A stretch of 64,000 nt of DNA from Hyphomicrobiales bacterium (GTDB taxonomy: Bacteria; Pseudomonadota; Alphaproteobacteria; Rhizobiales; Aestuariivirgaceae): NCBI GenBank assembly GCA_016185245.1, contig JACPNZ010000018.1:223935-287934 (forward strand), in the 5' to 3' direction. Positions 37,737 to 49,494 of this stretch are shown here, piece by piece. A program made the translations under genes and the position numbers. The notes beneath the pieces were generated by a model. The model worked only from the letters and a program-made list of their open reading frames with translations, ran no database searches and was not told where the DNA came from. Position 1 is the stretch's first letter. Every line of letters starts with the position of its first letter.

Positions 37737-37794
37737 CCCTCTCCGCGCGATAGCGCGGGGAGGGTGGCAGTTGCACCGCAACTGCCGGGTGAGG
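37737..37794. repeat. Palindromic intergenic repeat, double hairpin
   Basis: Two adjacent hairpins: a 12-bp stem (37737-37748 with 37753-37764, GATA loop, one G-T pair) and a perfect 9-bp stem GGCAGTTGC/GCAACTGCC (37766-37774 with 37778-37786). The flanking CCCTCTCC...GGGTGAGG is the pattern of REP-like intergenic repeats that are abundant in Rhizobiales genomes. It lies between convergent genes. Confidence 0.7.
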
Positions 37795-37825
37795 CCTTTG
37801 CCACGAAATCAAGAAAGACCCCATC

Positions 37826-37890
37826 CGTCACGCGCGGAAGTCCGCGCGCGCCACCTTCCCCGACCCCGCAAGCGCGGCCGGAGAAGGATG
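37826..37890. repeat. Second palindromic intergenic repeat
   Basis: A palindromic block bounded by CATCC (left) and GGATG (right), with an inner perfect stem CGCGCGGA/TCCGCGCG and a CACCTTCCCC...GGAGAAGG half. It resembles the CATCCTTCTCC-type Rhizobiales intergenic palindrome. Together with the preceding repeat and the terminator it fills the gap between the helicase gene and atpC. Confidence 0.6.
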
Positions 37891-37896
37891 AAGGCA

Positions 37897-37925
37897 AAAG
37901 GCCCGCGATCGCCTCGCGGGCTTTT
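37897..37925 (-). terminator. Terminator of the atp operon (probably bidirectional)
   Basis: Perfect 8-bp stem GCCCGCGA (37901-37908) with TCGCGGGC (37914-37921), a 5-base loop, AAAA on the left and TTTT on the right. It lies 22 bases downstream of the atpC stop on the minus strand and could also end transcripts from the helicase gene. Confidence 0.8.
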
Positions 37926-37946
37926 GCATTCGTACGGGACGGAAAT

Positions 37947-38342
37947 CTACATCGACCGTTGCAGGTCCTTCAGGTGCTCGAGATTTTCCGAGGCGCGGCG
38001 CCGGGTTTCGGCGTCCTTGGCGTCGGCCACGTCCTCCTCGGCGTCCTTGACTTGGCCGGCGAGTGCTGCGGCATCGAGTTCGGCGAGGGGGATTGCGGTT
38101 TCGGCGAGTACCGTGAGACCGGCGGGATTCACTTCGGCAAAGCCGCCGCGCACGAAGATCTTTTCCGCCGCACCCTGTTCGCGCGAAATCACCACGACGC
38201 CGGGGCGAAGTGTGGAGAGCACCGGCGCATGGCCCGGAAAAATGCCCATATCGCCTTCGGTGCCCGGCAGCTGGACCGAGGCCACCTCGCCGGAGAACAG
38301 CAGCCTGACCGGGCTCACAAGTTCGAAATGCAGACCGGACAT
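37947..38342 (-). CDS. atpC: ATP synthase epsilon subunit
   Basis: 131-residue F1 central-stalk subunit. The N-terminal beta-sandwich (FELVSPVRLLFSGEVASVQLPGTEGDMGIFPGHAP) is complete, and the C-terminal two-helix region is rich in Ala, Asp and Glu, as expected. It couples gamma rotation to the catalytic head and can inhibit ATP hydrolysis. It lies 5 bases after atpD and is the last gene of the operon. Confidence 0.96.
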   Translation of the reverse strand: MSGLHFELVSPVRLLFSGEVASVQLPGTEGDMGIFPGHAPVLSTLRPGVVVISREQGAAEKIFVRGGFAEVNPAGLTVLAETAIPLAELDAAALAGQVKDAEEDVADAKDAETRRRASENLEHLKDLQRSM

Positions 38343-38347
38343 CTCGC

Positions 38348-40061
<1,714 letters not shown>

Positions 40062-40093
40062 AGTTTCATTCTGTCACTCGGCTGGCGTGAAGT

Positions 40094-40972
40094 CTACAGC
40101 GCTTCGGCGCCGGAAATGATTTCGATGAGTTCCTTGGTGATCTGGGCCTGGCGCTGGCGGTTATACTTGATCGACAGCTTGTTGATCATGTCGCCGGCGT
40201 TGCGCGTCGCACTGTCCATAGCGCTCATCCGTGCGCCCTGCTCGGAGGCGGCATTTTCCAGAAGCCCGCGGAAGATCTGCACCGCCACATTGCGCGGCAA
40301 GAGGTCGGCGAGGATTTCGCCCTCGTCGGGCTCGGCATCGTAGATGGCGCCGCCGAGATCGGGGGCCTTGCCGCCGCCGACCGATGTTGGGATCAGACGC
40401 AGGGCCGTCGGCTTCTGCGATATGACCGACTTGTACTCGGCGAAGAACAGGGTGGCCACGTCGAAGTCGCCGGCATCGAACATGGCGAGAATCTTCTGGG
40501 CGACACTTTGGGCGTTGCCGAAGCCCACCGACCGGGTGCTGCGGAAGTCGACCGCCTCGACGATGTATTTGCCGTAGAGCCGTTTGAGCGAGTCATTGCC
40601 CTTCTTGCCGACGGTGAAGATCTTGACCGTCTTGCCCTGGCCGATGAGCCTATCGGCATGTTCGCGGGCGAGCTTGGCGATCGACGAGTTGAACCCGCCG
40701 CACAGCCCACGCTCGGCGGTGGCGACGACAAGGAGATGGACATCATCCCTGCCGGTGCCGGCGAGGAGCCTCGGCGCGTCGGGGCGGCCTTCCATCGAAG
40801 AGGCAAGGTTCGACAAGACCGCCGCCATGCGCTGGGAATAGGGACGCGCCGCCACCGCCGCTTCCTGGGCGCGGCGTAGCTTGGCCGCCGCCACCATCTG
40901 CATGGCCTTGGTGATCTTGCGCGTCGCCTTCACCGAGGCGATGCGGTTTCGTAAGTCCTTGAGGCTGGGCAT
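40094..40972 (-). CDS. atpG: ATP synthase gamma subunit
   Basis: 292-residue central-shaft subunit. The N-terminal helix [33 protein letters not shown] and the C-terminal [23 protein letters not shown] motif are diagnostic. It rotates within the alpha/beta hexamer. It starts 14 bases after the atpA stop. Confidence 0.97.
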   Translation of the reverse strand: MPSLKDLRNRIASVKATRKITKAMQMVAAAKLRRAQEAAVAARPYSQRMAAVLSNLASSMEGRPDAPRLLAGTGRDDVHLLVVATAERGLCGGFNSSIAKLAREHADRLIGQGKTVKIFTVGKKGNDSLKRLYGKYIVEAVDFRSTRSVGFGNAQSVAQKILAMFDAGDFDVATLFFAEYKSVISQKPTALRLIPTSVGGGKAPDLGGAIYDAEPDEGEILADLLPRNVAVQIFRGLLENAASEQGARMSAMDSATRNAGDMINKLSIKYNRQRQAQITKELIEIISGAEAL

Positions 40973-40986
40973 CTGAGCCTCAGGAC

Positions 40987-42515
<1,529 letters not shown>

Positions 42516-42516
<1 letters not shown>

Positions 42517-43076
42517 TAACCGGTCCCCTTCATGGCGATCTTGAGATTGTCGAGTTTGGTCTTGAGCGAGCTGTCGATCATGCGCGAGCCCATCTTGACG
42601 ACGAGGCCGCCGAGGATCGAAGCGTCAACCCTTGTGGCCAGCGAAACATCGCGGCCGGTCGAGGCCTTGAGGGCCGCCTTGAGGTCGCTCACCTGGGCTT
42701 CGCTGAGCGCATCGGCGGAGGTGACACTGGCGGTCACTTCGCCGCGCGCTGCGGCGACCAGGCCCCGATAGCCGGCGATCATCTCGGAGAGTGCGGCAAG
42801 CCTGCGGTTCCTGGCGGCGAGGCGAATGAAATTGCGGGCGGTGCCGGCAATCGCCAGCCGCTCGCAGATGGCATCGATGGCGGCGATCTGGTCGTTGGCG
42901 GCAAACACCGGCGAGCGCACCAGGCGGCGGAGATCGTCGGATTCGTCGATTGCCGCCTGGAAAGTGGCGAGCTGGGTGCCGGTTAAGTCGACGGATTTTT
43001 CTTCGGTGGCGAGCTCGAACAGGGCGCTGGCATAGCGGCCCGGCACACCGGAAACTGTTTGATCTGTGGCTGGCAC
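42516..43076 (-). CDS. atpH: ATP synthase delta subunit
   Basis: 186-residue stator subunit linking F1 to the peripheral stalk. It starts [23 protein letters not shown] and carries LVRSPVF near residue 70 and the C-terminal [24 protein letters not shown] motif. The start is a GTG at 43076 with GGAAGAG about 10 bases upstream. It is the first gene of the operon; the genes for the F0 subunits a, b and c are not here, as is usual in alphaproteobacteria. Confidence 0.94.
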
Positions 43077-43338
43077 GATCTCTCTTCCAAAGCTTCGGCG
43101 CCGAAACCCCTCGAGGAGAAGTGCCAAGCGCTTGTATTTGCTGAAATAACGCGTGCATGCAAACACGCGTGCGGAGCCGACCCCTGCCGCCGCGGGGCGT
43201 GGCGTAACACAGGCCTAGGAGACTCGCAACCGCCGAGTGACGGCGGATTGCCGCAATATCGCAGGTCCGCAAACGGCAAGGGCCCGGCGGCGATTGCTCG
43301 CCCACCGGGCCCCTTAAAGAGTGGTTGTTACTGCGGGC
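43077..43338 (-). promoter_or_regulatory. atp operon upstream region with ACGCGTGC repeats
   Basis: A 262-base gap before atpH. It contains two direct copies of ACGCGTGC at 43149-43156 and 43165-43172, 16 bases apart. Further upstream is a GC-rich hairpin, GGGCCCGG/CCGGGCCC (within 43278-43316), that follows the DUF1127 genes and may terminate them. The position of the atp promoter is not obvious. Confidence 0.35.
43278..43316 (-). terminator. Hairpin terminator after the DUF1127 genes
   Basis: An inverted repeat with arms AAGGGCCCGG and CCGGGCCCCTT around a GC-rich loop that can itself pair (GGCGATTG/CTCGCC). It lies 22 bases downstream of the second DUF1127 stop. The T-run on the minus strand is weak, so termination efficiency is uncertain. 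Confidence 0.5.
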
Positions 43339-43506
43339 TTATCTGAGAGCCCGGACGCGGGCCACATGGCCCAGCTGATAGCGCTTGAGACCCATATCGG
43401 CGAGATCGGCGTCCGACATGGATTCTGCCTCCTGGCGGGCCTTTTGGTAGGCCTTCATCCGGCGGCTGCGGCTGGCAAGCGCGGCGAGACCGGAGAGGCG
43501 GATCAT
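43339..43506 (-). CDS. DUF1127 domain protein (second of a pair)
   Basis: A 55-residue arginine-rich protein ending MSDADLADMGLKRYQLGHVAR, the DUF1127 signature (D-L-x-D-x-G-L-x-R). Such small proteins in alphaproteobacteria are linked to RNA turnover and to stress or phosphate responses, sometimes with their mRNA acting as a regulatory RNA. The ATG at 43506 overlaps the stop of the upstream DUF1127 gene (ATGA). Confidence 0.85.
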   Translation of the reverse strand: MIRLSGLAALASRSRRMKAYQKARQEAESMSDADLADMGLKRYQLGHVARVRALR

Positions 43507-43655
43507 TTGCCGACCGTCTCGCGGGCCAACCGCGGAATGTCGGAGCGGGCGATGCCGAGATCGGCGAGATCGCGGTTCGACAGGCCTTCCAGTTCGGCAA
43601 CGGTACGGCTGTAACGCTGCCAGCGGGAGTAGCGGGACTTGAGAGATTCAAACAT
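43503..43655 (-). CDS. DUF1127 domain protein (first of a pair)
   Basis: A 50-residue protein, MFESLKSRYSRWQRYSRTVA..., with the core LEGLSNRDLADLGIARSDIPRLA, a textbook DUF1127/YjiS-like domain. An AAAGGGGA ribosome-binding site gives better spacing to the ATG at 43655 than to the one at 43661, which would add MT. The upstream region is AT-rich and contains a 15-bp palindrome (43733-43747). Confidence 0.9.
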   Translation of the reverse strand: MFESLKSRYSRWQRYSRTVAELEGLSNRDLADLGIARSDIPRLARETVGK

Positions 43656-43732
43656 GGTCATTCCCCTTTGGATTGACTTCGGCTGGTTGCTTTCAACAGA
43701 TCGAATCTAGGTGCGATGCAGCATAATTTGCA

Positions 43733-43747
43733 ATGCAAATTTTGCAT
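43733..43747. promoter_or_regulatory. Palindromic operator candidate ATGCAAA-T-TTTGCAT
   Basis: A perfect 7-bp inverted repeat with one central base in an AT-rich stretch 78-92 bases upstream of the DUF1127 start. An adjacent extra TTTGCA half-site (43728-43733) precedes it. Its position and symmetry suit a dimeric repressor or activator of the DUF1127 pair; the regulator is unknown. Confidence 0.45.
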
Positions 43748-43842
43748 ATCAGAAATTCTTACTTAATTTCAGATGTTTACCAATCGTAAATAGAGTATTT
43801 TGGGTGCTGCTATGCCAAAAAACTAGACGGTATTGGGCATTT

Positions 43843-44973
43843 TCAAGGCAGTTTCCGCAGGAGGTATACCGCCCCTGCATAATCATCGGTCACATAGAGG
43901 CTGCCGTCGGGGGCTTCGAGCAGCCCCACCGGCCGGCAGATCACGTTGCCCTTTTCCTCGCAGCCGGTCAGGAACGGTTCCTCGCTTACCTTGCCGCCGG
44001 CGAAGGTCAGCTTGACGATCCGGTAGCCCGCCTTGACCGTGCGGTTCCAGGAGCCGTGCTCGGTCACCAGAGCGGTATCGGGCGCCTCCTTGAGAAACAG
44101 GATCGACAAAGGCGCTACATGGGCGCCGAGCCCGTGTACCGGCAGAGTGGCGTTGAGGCCCGATGGCATCGGCAGGATCGGATCGGCGACCCCCATGCCA
44201 TGGACATAGGGCCAGCCGTAGTTCTTGCCCGGCTCGATCAGATTGACTTCGTCGTCGGGCACATCGTCACCCATGTTGTCGCGGCCGTTGTCGACGCCAT
44301 AGAGCCGGCCCGTGCCCGGCTGCCAGTCGAAGCCCACGGTGTTGCGCAGGCCCGAAGCGAAGATCGTCGGGGCTTCGCCTTCCTTGAAGCGCAGCATGGC
44401 GGCCCGCCAGGAATTGAGTTCGAGGCAGGAATTGCAGCTCGAACCGATCGTCAGATAGAAGTAGCCATCGGGCCCGCGCCGCAGGGTTCGCGAAGTATGG
44501 GCTCCGCCCGTGGGCAATCCGTCGAGGATCACACGCCGATTGGAGAGTGCTGCCTCATCGAAATCGAAGGCGACTACCTCCTGCTCTTCGGCCACATAGA
44601 GAACGTTGCCTTCGAGGACCAACTCGTGCGGATTGTCGAGGCCCTCCTTCAAAACAGTTGTGCCGTCGGATTTGCCGTCGCCGTTACGGTCTGCTTTGAG
44701 CAGATAGATATTGCCACTGGTATAGCCGGAGACGATCAGATCGCCCGCGGCCGTCATCGCCATCAGCCGCGGCCGCGACAGGCCATGGGCGAACACCTTG
44801 AATTCATATCCGGCCGGCGGCTTCACGCGCTGGAGGAGTATCTGTTCCCAATTGCCGTCGGCCAGTGCTACCGGCGGCGGATTGAACACGTTGTCCGTAA
44901 ACCACACCACAAGAGCCACCGCCGTGGCGACGGTGACAACCACGACAATCAGAAGCCGCTTCAACATGGGCAC
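43843..44973 (-). CDS. PQQ-dependent sugar dehydrogenase-like protein
   Basis: A 376-residue beta-propeller of the glucose/sorbosone dehydrogenase family. An N-terminal hydrophobic helix (about 5-25) exports or anchors it. Propeller signatures include LSRPRLMAMTAAGDLIVSGY, NPHELVLEG, GFDWQPGTGRLYGVDNGRDNMGDD and VTEHGSWNR. A periplasmic PQQ-linked oxidation of an aldose or related sugar is expected from the family; the substrate is unknown. It is divergent from the aldonolactone-oxidase gene, and the pair could oxidise a sugar to a lactone and beyond. Confidence 0.85.
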   Translation of the reverse strand: MPMLKRLLIVVVVTVATAVALVVWFTDNVFNPPPVALADGNWEQILLQRVKPPAGYEFKVFAHGLSRPRLMAMTAAGDLIVSGYTSGNIYLLKADRNGDGKSDGTTVLKEGLDNPHELVLEGNVLYVAEEQEVVAFDFDEAALSNRRVILDGLPTGGAHTSRTLRRGPDGYFYLTIGSSCNSCLELNSWRAAMLRFKEGEAPTIFASGLRNTVGFDWQPGTGRLYGVDNGRDNMGDDVPDDEVNLIEPGKNYGWPYVHGMGVADPILPMPSGLNATLPVHGLGAHVAPLSILFLKEAPDTALVTEHGSWNRTVKAGYRIVKLTFAGGKVSEEPFLTGCEEKGNVICRPVGLLEAPDGSLYVTDDYAGAVYLLRKLP

Positions 44974-45103
44974 CTCGGTGCCCGCCAGCTTACCGCAGCG
45001 GCGACCCCCTGCCTAGAACAGCCCGCTGCCGGCAATGAAGCCGTGGACAACGGGGCAGGTTCCTGCAACGTTGCTTGCTCCAGTTTGGAAGAGGTTTTGA
45101 TCG

Positions 45104-46336
45104 ATGACCGCATCCAATCAGCTTTCCTCGCCGCCGGCATGGCGGAACTGGGCAGGCAACCAGAAGTTTGTGCCCGGCGAAACCGCGAAGCCGCGGACCG
45201 AAGACGAGGCGATCGCTATCCTTGCGCGGACCCTGCAACAGGGGCGGCCGGTCCGCGCCGCAGGTGCCGGCCATTCGTTCACGCCGATCGTTGAAACTTC
45301 CGGCCTGCTTCTTGATCTCGACGGTCTGCAGGGCGTCCTTTCGGTTGACCAGGCGAGAAAGCGTGTAACCGCCCTGGCGCAGACACGCATCCACGCCTTT
45401 GGCGATGCCTTGTGGCAGCACGGTCTGGCGCTTGCCAATCAGGGCGATATCGACACCCAGGCGATTGCCGGGGCCATTGCAACCGGCACCCATGGATCGG
45501 GCGTGGGCTTGCGGAGTTTCTCCGCCTCGCTCACCGGCGCCCGCCTGGTCGATGGCCTGGGAGCGGTTCGCGACATCGCGCTCGAAGCGGAGCCGGATAC
45601 GCTCCATGCCCTGCAGACGTCGATCGGCATGCTGGGGATCATGACCCGGGTGACAATTACCGTATCGCCCGCCTACTTCCTGCACGAGCAGATTGTGATC
45701 CTGCATATCGACGACGTGCTCGCCCGCTGGGACGATCTGCGCACGCGTTACCGGCACTTCTCCTTCTTCTGGATGCCGAGCGATGAGTCGGCTGACCTCT
45801 ACGGCTTGCACAATGCCGGCAAGGATTTCTGCATGGTCAAGCTTTACAATGAAGTGCCGGATGGATTTTCACCAGCAGCGCCTGGCGAGCGGGCCGACCG
45901 TAGCTATCGCATCTATCCGCAGGTCTTCGAACCGAACTTCCACGAGATGGAATACTTCATGCCAGATTCTTCGGGGCGCCAGGTCTTTGCCGAGATGCGG
46001 CAGCTGATGCTGAAGAGTCTTCCTGACAGCAAGTATCCCATGGAGGTCCGCTTCGTTGCCGCCGATGAAGGTTGGCTCAGCCCCAACTATCGGCGCGCCA
46101 GCATCGTGGTTTCGGTCTCGGGCACGCCAGGCACCGACTATTGGAGCTATCTGAGAGCATGCGACGCCGTCTTCCGCCAGTTCGACGGACGGCCCCACTG
46201 GGGCAAGCTGCATTTCATCACGCCGGAGCGCCTGGAGGGGCTGTTTCCCCGCTATGATGACTTCAAGAGAGTCAGGCGCAAGTTCGATCCCCAGGGCCTG
46301 TTCCTGAACCCCCATCTCGCCGCGTTGTTCAAGTAG
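45104..46336 (+). CDS. D-arabinono-1,4-lactone oxidase-like FAD oxidoreductase
   Basis: A 410-residue VAO-family flavoprotein. The N-terminal FAD domain has GAGHSF and GDIDTQAIAGAIATGTHGSG. The C-terminal ALO domain ends with HWGK in GRPHWGKLHF, the signature of aldonolactone oxidases. Members oxidise L-gulono-, L-galactono- or arabinono-lactones, or sugar alcohols (alditol oxidase). The family's covalent flavin attachment is variable; the H of AGAGHSF is in the usual place. It originally faced fhs tail to tail, and a duplicated fhs end now begins 10 bases after its stop. Confidence 0.88.
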   Translation: MTASNQLSSPPAWRNWAGNQKFVPGETAKPRTEDEAIAILARTLQQGRPVRAAGAGHSFTPIVETSGLLLDLDGLQGVLSVDQARKRVTALAQTRIHAFGDALWQHGLALANQGDIDTQAIAGAIATGTHGSGVGLRSFSASLTGARLVDGLGAVRDIALEAEPDTLHALQTSIGMLGIMTRVTITVSPAYFLHEQIVILHIDDVLARWDDLRTRYRHFSFFWMPSDESADLYGLHNAGKDFCMVKLYNEVPDGFSPAAPGERADRSYRIYPQVFEPNFHEMEYFMPDSSGRQVFAEMRQLMLKSLPDSKYPMEVRFVAADEGWLSPNYRRASIVVSVSGTPGTDYWSYLRACDAVFRQFDGRPHWGKLHFITPERLEGLFPRYDDFKRVRRKFDPQGLFLNPHLAALFK

Positions 46337-46346
46337 CGGCCGGCTC

Positions 46347-46457
46347 TCAGAACAGCCCGGCGATCTGGCCTTTTTCGTCGAGGCCGATCACCTCGGCCGA
46401 GGGCACCTTGGGAAGACCCGGCATGGTCATGATGTCACCGCAGATCACCACGAAGAA
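46347..46457 (-). pseudogene. Orphan 3'-end fragment of fhs
   Basis: 111 bases encoding the last 36 residues of formate-tetrahydrofolate ligase ([21 protein letters not shown]...GQIAGLF) and a TGA stop. The match to the end of the intact fhs (47693-47803) covers 108 bases with 8 differences; only two change the protein (I/F and D/E). Upstream of the match there is no further fhs sequence and no start. It is the remnant of a gene end separated from its gene by the inserted TIR gene. Confidence 0.9.
46350..46457 (-). repeat. Direct repeat, copy 1 (fhs 3' end)
   Basis: 108 bases, 100 identical to 47696-47803, in the same orientation with a period of 1346 bases. The two copies bracket the TIR gene and differ in their stop codons (TGA here, TAG in copy 2). 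Confidence 0.9.
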
Positions 46458-46482
46458 AGAATTTCGCCCGAATGGGGCCAAC

Positions 46483-47565
46483 CTAGTTATTGCTACGTTC
46501 CTTGACAATTTTTGCTGCTTTATACATTGCGTCAAACGAATTCCAAAAAACGTCAAAAAATTGCGATTGCTTTGTCAGTACCAAGTTCGGGCGAGAATCC
46601 AGCTGCTTCTTGATGGGATCGTTGTAGTGAAAAAACTCCACCTGAATGATACCATCAACTTCCTTTGGGTCGATAGCAACGCCAGCCCAAGACATGAACC
46701 AGTCGGTGTTTCTTATTTCGACTTTGTCCTGCAAAGAGCTGGCAATTTGATCCAGCAAGGTTGCTTTCAAGTTGGAATACGACAGATCGACGTCAGCTCT
46801 AATGTCTCGAGTGTACTTGTCGCACACAGGACCAAAATTGAGATGCACAGATGATTTAGAGACAACATCGGGATTGAGCGTTAGAAAGCTGAGGCAATCC
46901 ACTTTGTCGAGGAGCTTTTTAAAGTGAGGTCTACTGTTGTTAGAGACCGTGTTGATACACGACCAGCCCCATATGAACACTTCACGTTTTGCGGCGTTGG
47001 CAATGTCCTCCCAGTCTAACTTATTCACCTTTAGATCACTTCGAAACAGCAATCTCTCTTTGTCAAAATGAACTTGGGAATTCTTTGCCAAATTGCAAAA
47101 ATCATTCAGGGAACCAACAAAAGTGTTCCAGTTGTGATCTCCAGGTGCAGTCTTCTTTTTCCAAGTCGTCGACTTATGAATATCTTCGAACAATCTGTGC
47201 AAACCGTCGACTGATAGCTCGGCGGGAGTCGAGTGGCCATAGAGCGGTCCCCGAATGTCTTTCCAATTTAGGCCAAACAACAATGGAATCGACTTCAAGC
47301 TCTTAATCCACGCAGCCCCGATTTCTGCATTGACCCAGGCTGACCTCTGGCTGTTGTGAGTAAAGAACGGAAGAAACAACTTCAGAACTTCAAAGTCGTT
47401 CTTCAGGACCTCAATTGGGTCTTTCCCGAGCGGAATGCTGTATGGGTGAAGGGATGTGCAGCGTAGATCTTCCGGTTTGAATCTGAAGGCAGCTTCAAGT
47501 AGGTGTACAAAGCTCCGCACGAGCGGCTTGTCTGCTTCAGCATGACTAATGAAAAGGGCAACCAT
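46483..47565 (-). CDS. TIR-domain protein with C-terminal sensor-like domain
   Basis: 360 residues. Residues 1-100 form a TIR domain: strand motif [11 protein letters not shown], the box [14 protein letters not shown], and the helix [12 protein letters not shown] with E81 at the position of the NADase catalytic glutamate. Residues about 165-355 look like a phospholipase-D-related, HKD-less domain of the DUF5919 type ([37 protein letters not shown]). TIR proteins in prokaryotes deplete NAD+ or make signal nucleotides during phage defence. Codon usage and GC content are clearly lower than in all neighbours. GGAGG lies just before the ATG. The gene is bracketed by copies of the fhs 3' end. The function as defence is inferred. 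Confidence 0.75.
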   Translation of the reverse strand: MVALFISHAEADKPLVRSFVHLLEAAFRFKPEDLRCTSLHPYSIPLGKDPIEVLKNDFEVLKLFLPFFTHNSQRSAWVNAEIGAAWIKSLKSIPLLFGLNWKDIRGPLYGHSTPAELSVDGLHRLFEDIHKSTTWKKKTAPGDHNWNTFVGSLNDFCNLAKNSQVHFDKERLLFRSDLKVNKLDWEDIANAAKREVFIWGWSCINTVSNNSRPHFKKLLDKVDCLSFLTLNPDVVSKSSVHLNFGPVCDKYTRDIRADVDLSYSNLKATLLDQIASSLQDKVEIRNTDWFMSWAGVAIDPKEVDGIIQVEFFHYNDPIKKQLDSRPNLVLTKQSQFFDVFWNSFDAMYKAAKIVKERSNN

Positions 47566-47692
47566 ACATTGTCCTCCGGCTTCCGATGATGATAGTCACA
47601 TCGCGAATTCGGCACAAGGCAAGCTAAGATGCGGTGGGGACAAGAGAAACTGCTGCCCCAAGAAACCCGCTCACTTGTTGATCGAGGAAACC
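47566..47692 (-). promoter_or_regulatory. Insert DNA upstream of the TIR gene
   Basis: 127 bases between the TIR gene start and the fhs stop. It belongs to the inserted segment, has no coding potential and presumably holds the TIR promoter. No clear consensus is visible beyond the GGAGG ribosome-binding site. Confidence 0.4.
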
Positions 47693-49369
47693 CTAGAACA
47701 ACCCGGCAATCTGGCCCTTGTCGTCGAGGCCGATCACCTCGGCCGAGGGCACCTTGGGCAGGCCCGGCATGGTCATTATGTCACCGCAGATCACCACGAT
47801 GAACTCGGCCCCGGCCGAAAGCCTGACCTCGCGGATGGGGACGACGTGGTTGGTGGGGGCGCCCTTGAGGTTGGGATCGGTGGAGAAGGAATACTGGGTC
47901 TTGGCCATGCAGATGGGGAACTTGCCGTAGCCTTGCGCCTCATAGGCTTTGAGCTGGTCGCGGACACTCTTGTCGGCGACGATGTCGTCGGCCCGGTAGA
48001 TTTCCCGGGCGATGGTTCTGACCTTGTCCCACAAAGGGAGCTCGTCATTGTAGATCGGCTTGAACTGGGCCCCGCCCTTGTCGGCGATCTCAGCCACGTG
48101 CCGGGCCAGCGCTTCGGCCCCCTTGCCGCCCTCGGCCCAGTGGGTGCACTTGAAGGCCTCGACCCCATGCTCCTTGCAATAGGCCTTGATGGCGTCGATC
48201 TCGGCGTCGGTGTCGGTGACGAAGTGGTTGACGGCAACTGCGATCGGCACGCCGAACTTCTTCACGTTCTCGATGTGGCGGCCGAGATTGGCGAGACCCT
48301 TCCTGAGCGCCTCGACATTCTCCTTCTTAAGCTCGTCCTTGACCACGCCGCCATGCATCTTCAGCGCCCGGACGGTCGCCACGATCACCGTCGCGGCGGG
48401 GGTCAGCCCCGCCTTGCGGCACTTGATATCAAAGAATTTCTCGGCCCCCAGATCGGCGCCGAAGCCAGCTTCGGTCACCACATAGTCGGCAAGTTTCAGC
48501 GCCGTCCTGGTGGCCATCACCGAATTGCAGCCGTGGGCGATGTTGGCAAAGGGCCCGCCATGGACGAAGGCCGGGTTGTTCTCCAACGTCTGCACCAGGT
48601 TCGGCATCAGCGCGTCCTTCAGGAGCACCGTCATGGCGCCGGGCGCCTTGATGTCCTTGGCCAGCACCTGGCCCTTGTCGCGCTTCGCCGCAATGACGAT
48701 CTGGCCCATGCGGCGCTCGAGGTCGGCAATCGAGGTGGAGAGGCAGAGGATCGCCATGATCTCGGAAGCAACCGTGATGTCGAAACCCGTCTCGCGCGGG
48801 AAGCCGTTGGCCACGCCGCCCAGCGAGCAGACGATCTGGCGCAAGGCGCGATCGTTCATGTCCATCACCCGGCGCCAGGCGACGCGGCGGGTGTCGATCC
48901 CCTGCTCATTGCCCCAATAGATGTGGTTGTCGATCATCGCAGAGAGCAGATTGTGGGCCGAGGTGATGGCATGGAAGTCGCCGGTGAAATGCAGATTGAT
49001 ATCTTCCATCGGCACGATCTGGGCGAAGCCGCCGCCGGCCGCGCCTCCCTTCATGCCGAAGCAGGGGCCGAGCGAGGGTTCGCGGAGTGCTATCATCGCC
49101 TTGCGGCCGATGCGGTTGAGCCCATCGCCCAAGCCCACCGTGGTCGTCGTCTTGCCTTCGCCCGCCGGGGTGGGATTGATCGCCGTCACCAGGATGAGCT
49201 TGCCGTCCTTCTTCTTCGCCAGGGTATCGATATAGGAGAGCGTTACCTTGGCCTTGGTATGGCCATAGGGAATGAGGTCCTTCTCGGGGATGCCCAGGCC
49301 TCGCCCAATCTCCATGATCGGTTTCATCTTGGCTTCGCGGGCGATCTCAATGTCGCTCTTCACGGTCAT
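47693..49369 (-). CDS. fhs: Formate-tetrahydrofolate ligase
   Basis: 558-residue ATP-dependent ligase making 10-formyl-THF from formate, feeding purine synthesis (purH at 6.8-8.4 kb) and one-carbon metabolism. The P-loop-like [18 protein letters not shown] (near residue 66), [18 protein letters not shown] and [12 protein letters not shown] are family signatures. The ATG at 49369 has AAGGAG upstream. Its last 36 codons are repeated at 46347-46457; this intact copy may carry an incoming 3' end rather than the ancestral one. Confidence 0.97.
   Translation of the reverse strand: MTVKSDIEIAREAKMKPIMEIGRGLGIPEKDLIPYGHTKAKVTLSYIDTLAKKKDGKLILVTAINPTPAGEGKTTTTVGLGDGLNRIGRKAMIALREPSLGPCFGMKGGAAGGGFAQIVPMEDINLHFTGDFHAITSAHNLLSAMIDNHIYWGNEQGIDTRRVAWRRVMDMNDRALRQIVCSLGGVANGFPRETGFDITVASEIMAILCLSTSIADLERRMGQIVIAAKRDKGQVLAKDIKAPGAMTVLLKDALMPNLVQTLENNPAFVHGGPFANIAHGCNSVMATRTALKLADYVVTEAGFGADLGAEKFFDIKCRKAGLTPAATVIVATVRALKMHGGVVKDELKKENVEALRKGLANLGRHIENVKKFGVPIAVAVNHFVTDTDAEIDAIKAYCKEHGVEAFKCTHWAEGGKGAEALARHVAEIADKGGAQFKPIYNDELPLWDKVRTIAREIYRADDIVADKSVRDQLKAYEAQGYGKFPICMAKTQYSFSTDPNLKGAPTNHVVPIREVRLSAGAEFIVVICGDIMTMPGLPKVPSAEVIGLDDKGQIAGLF
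47696..47803 (-). repeat. Direct repeat, copy 2 (fhs 3' end, in frame)
   Basis: The in-frame counterpart of 46350-46457, forming the real end of fhs. Copy 2 sits directly against the insert; copy 1 is next to the aldonolactone oxidase gene. Confidence 0.9.
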
Positions 49370-49494
49370 GGGGTTTGCTCCTTGCGCAATATCCTGTCGG
49401 GCGGCGCGTAACATAGTCGCGGGCGGGCGCAAAATGATTTCCGGAGCGACATGATCGGTGGCAATTTCGCCGCGGGTCCGGCTAATCTGGGCGC

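Noticed and set aside
46347..47803. Classical integrase-mediated attachment sites
   Set aside because: No integrase or excisionase is present, and the repeat is 108 bp with 8 mismatches rather than a short identical core. The insertion is described without naming a mechanism.
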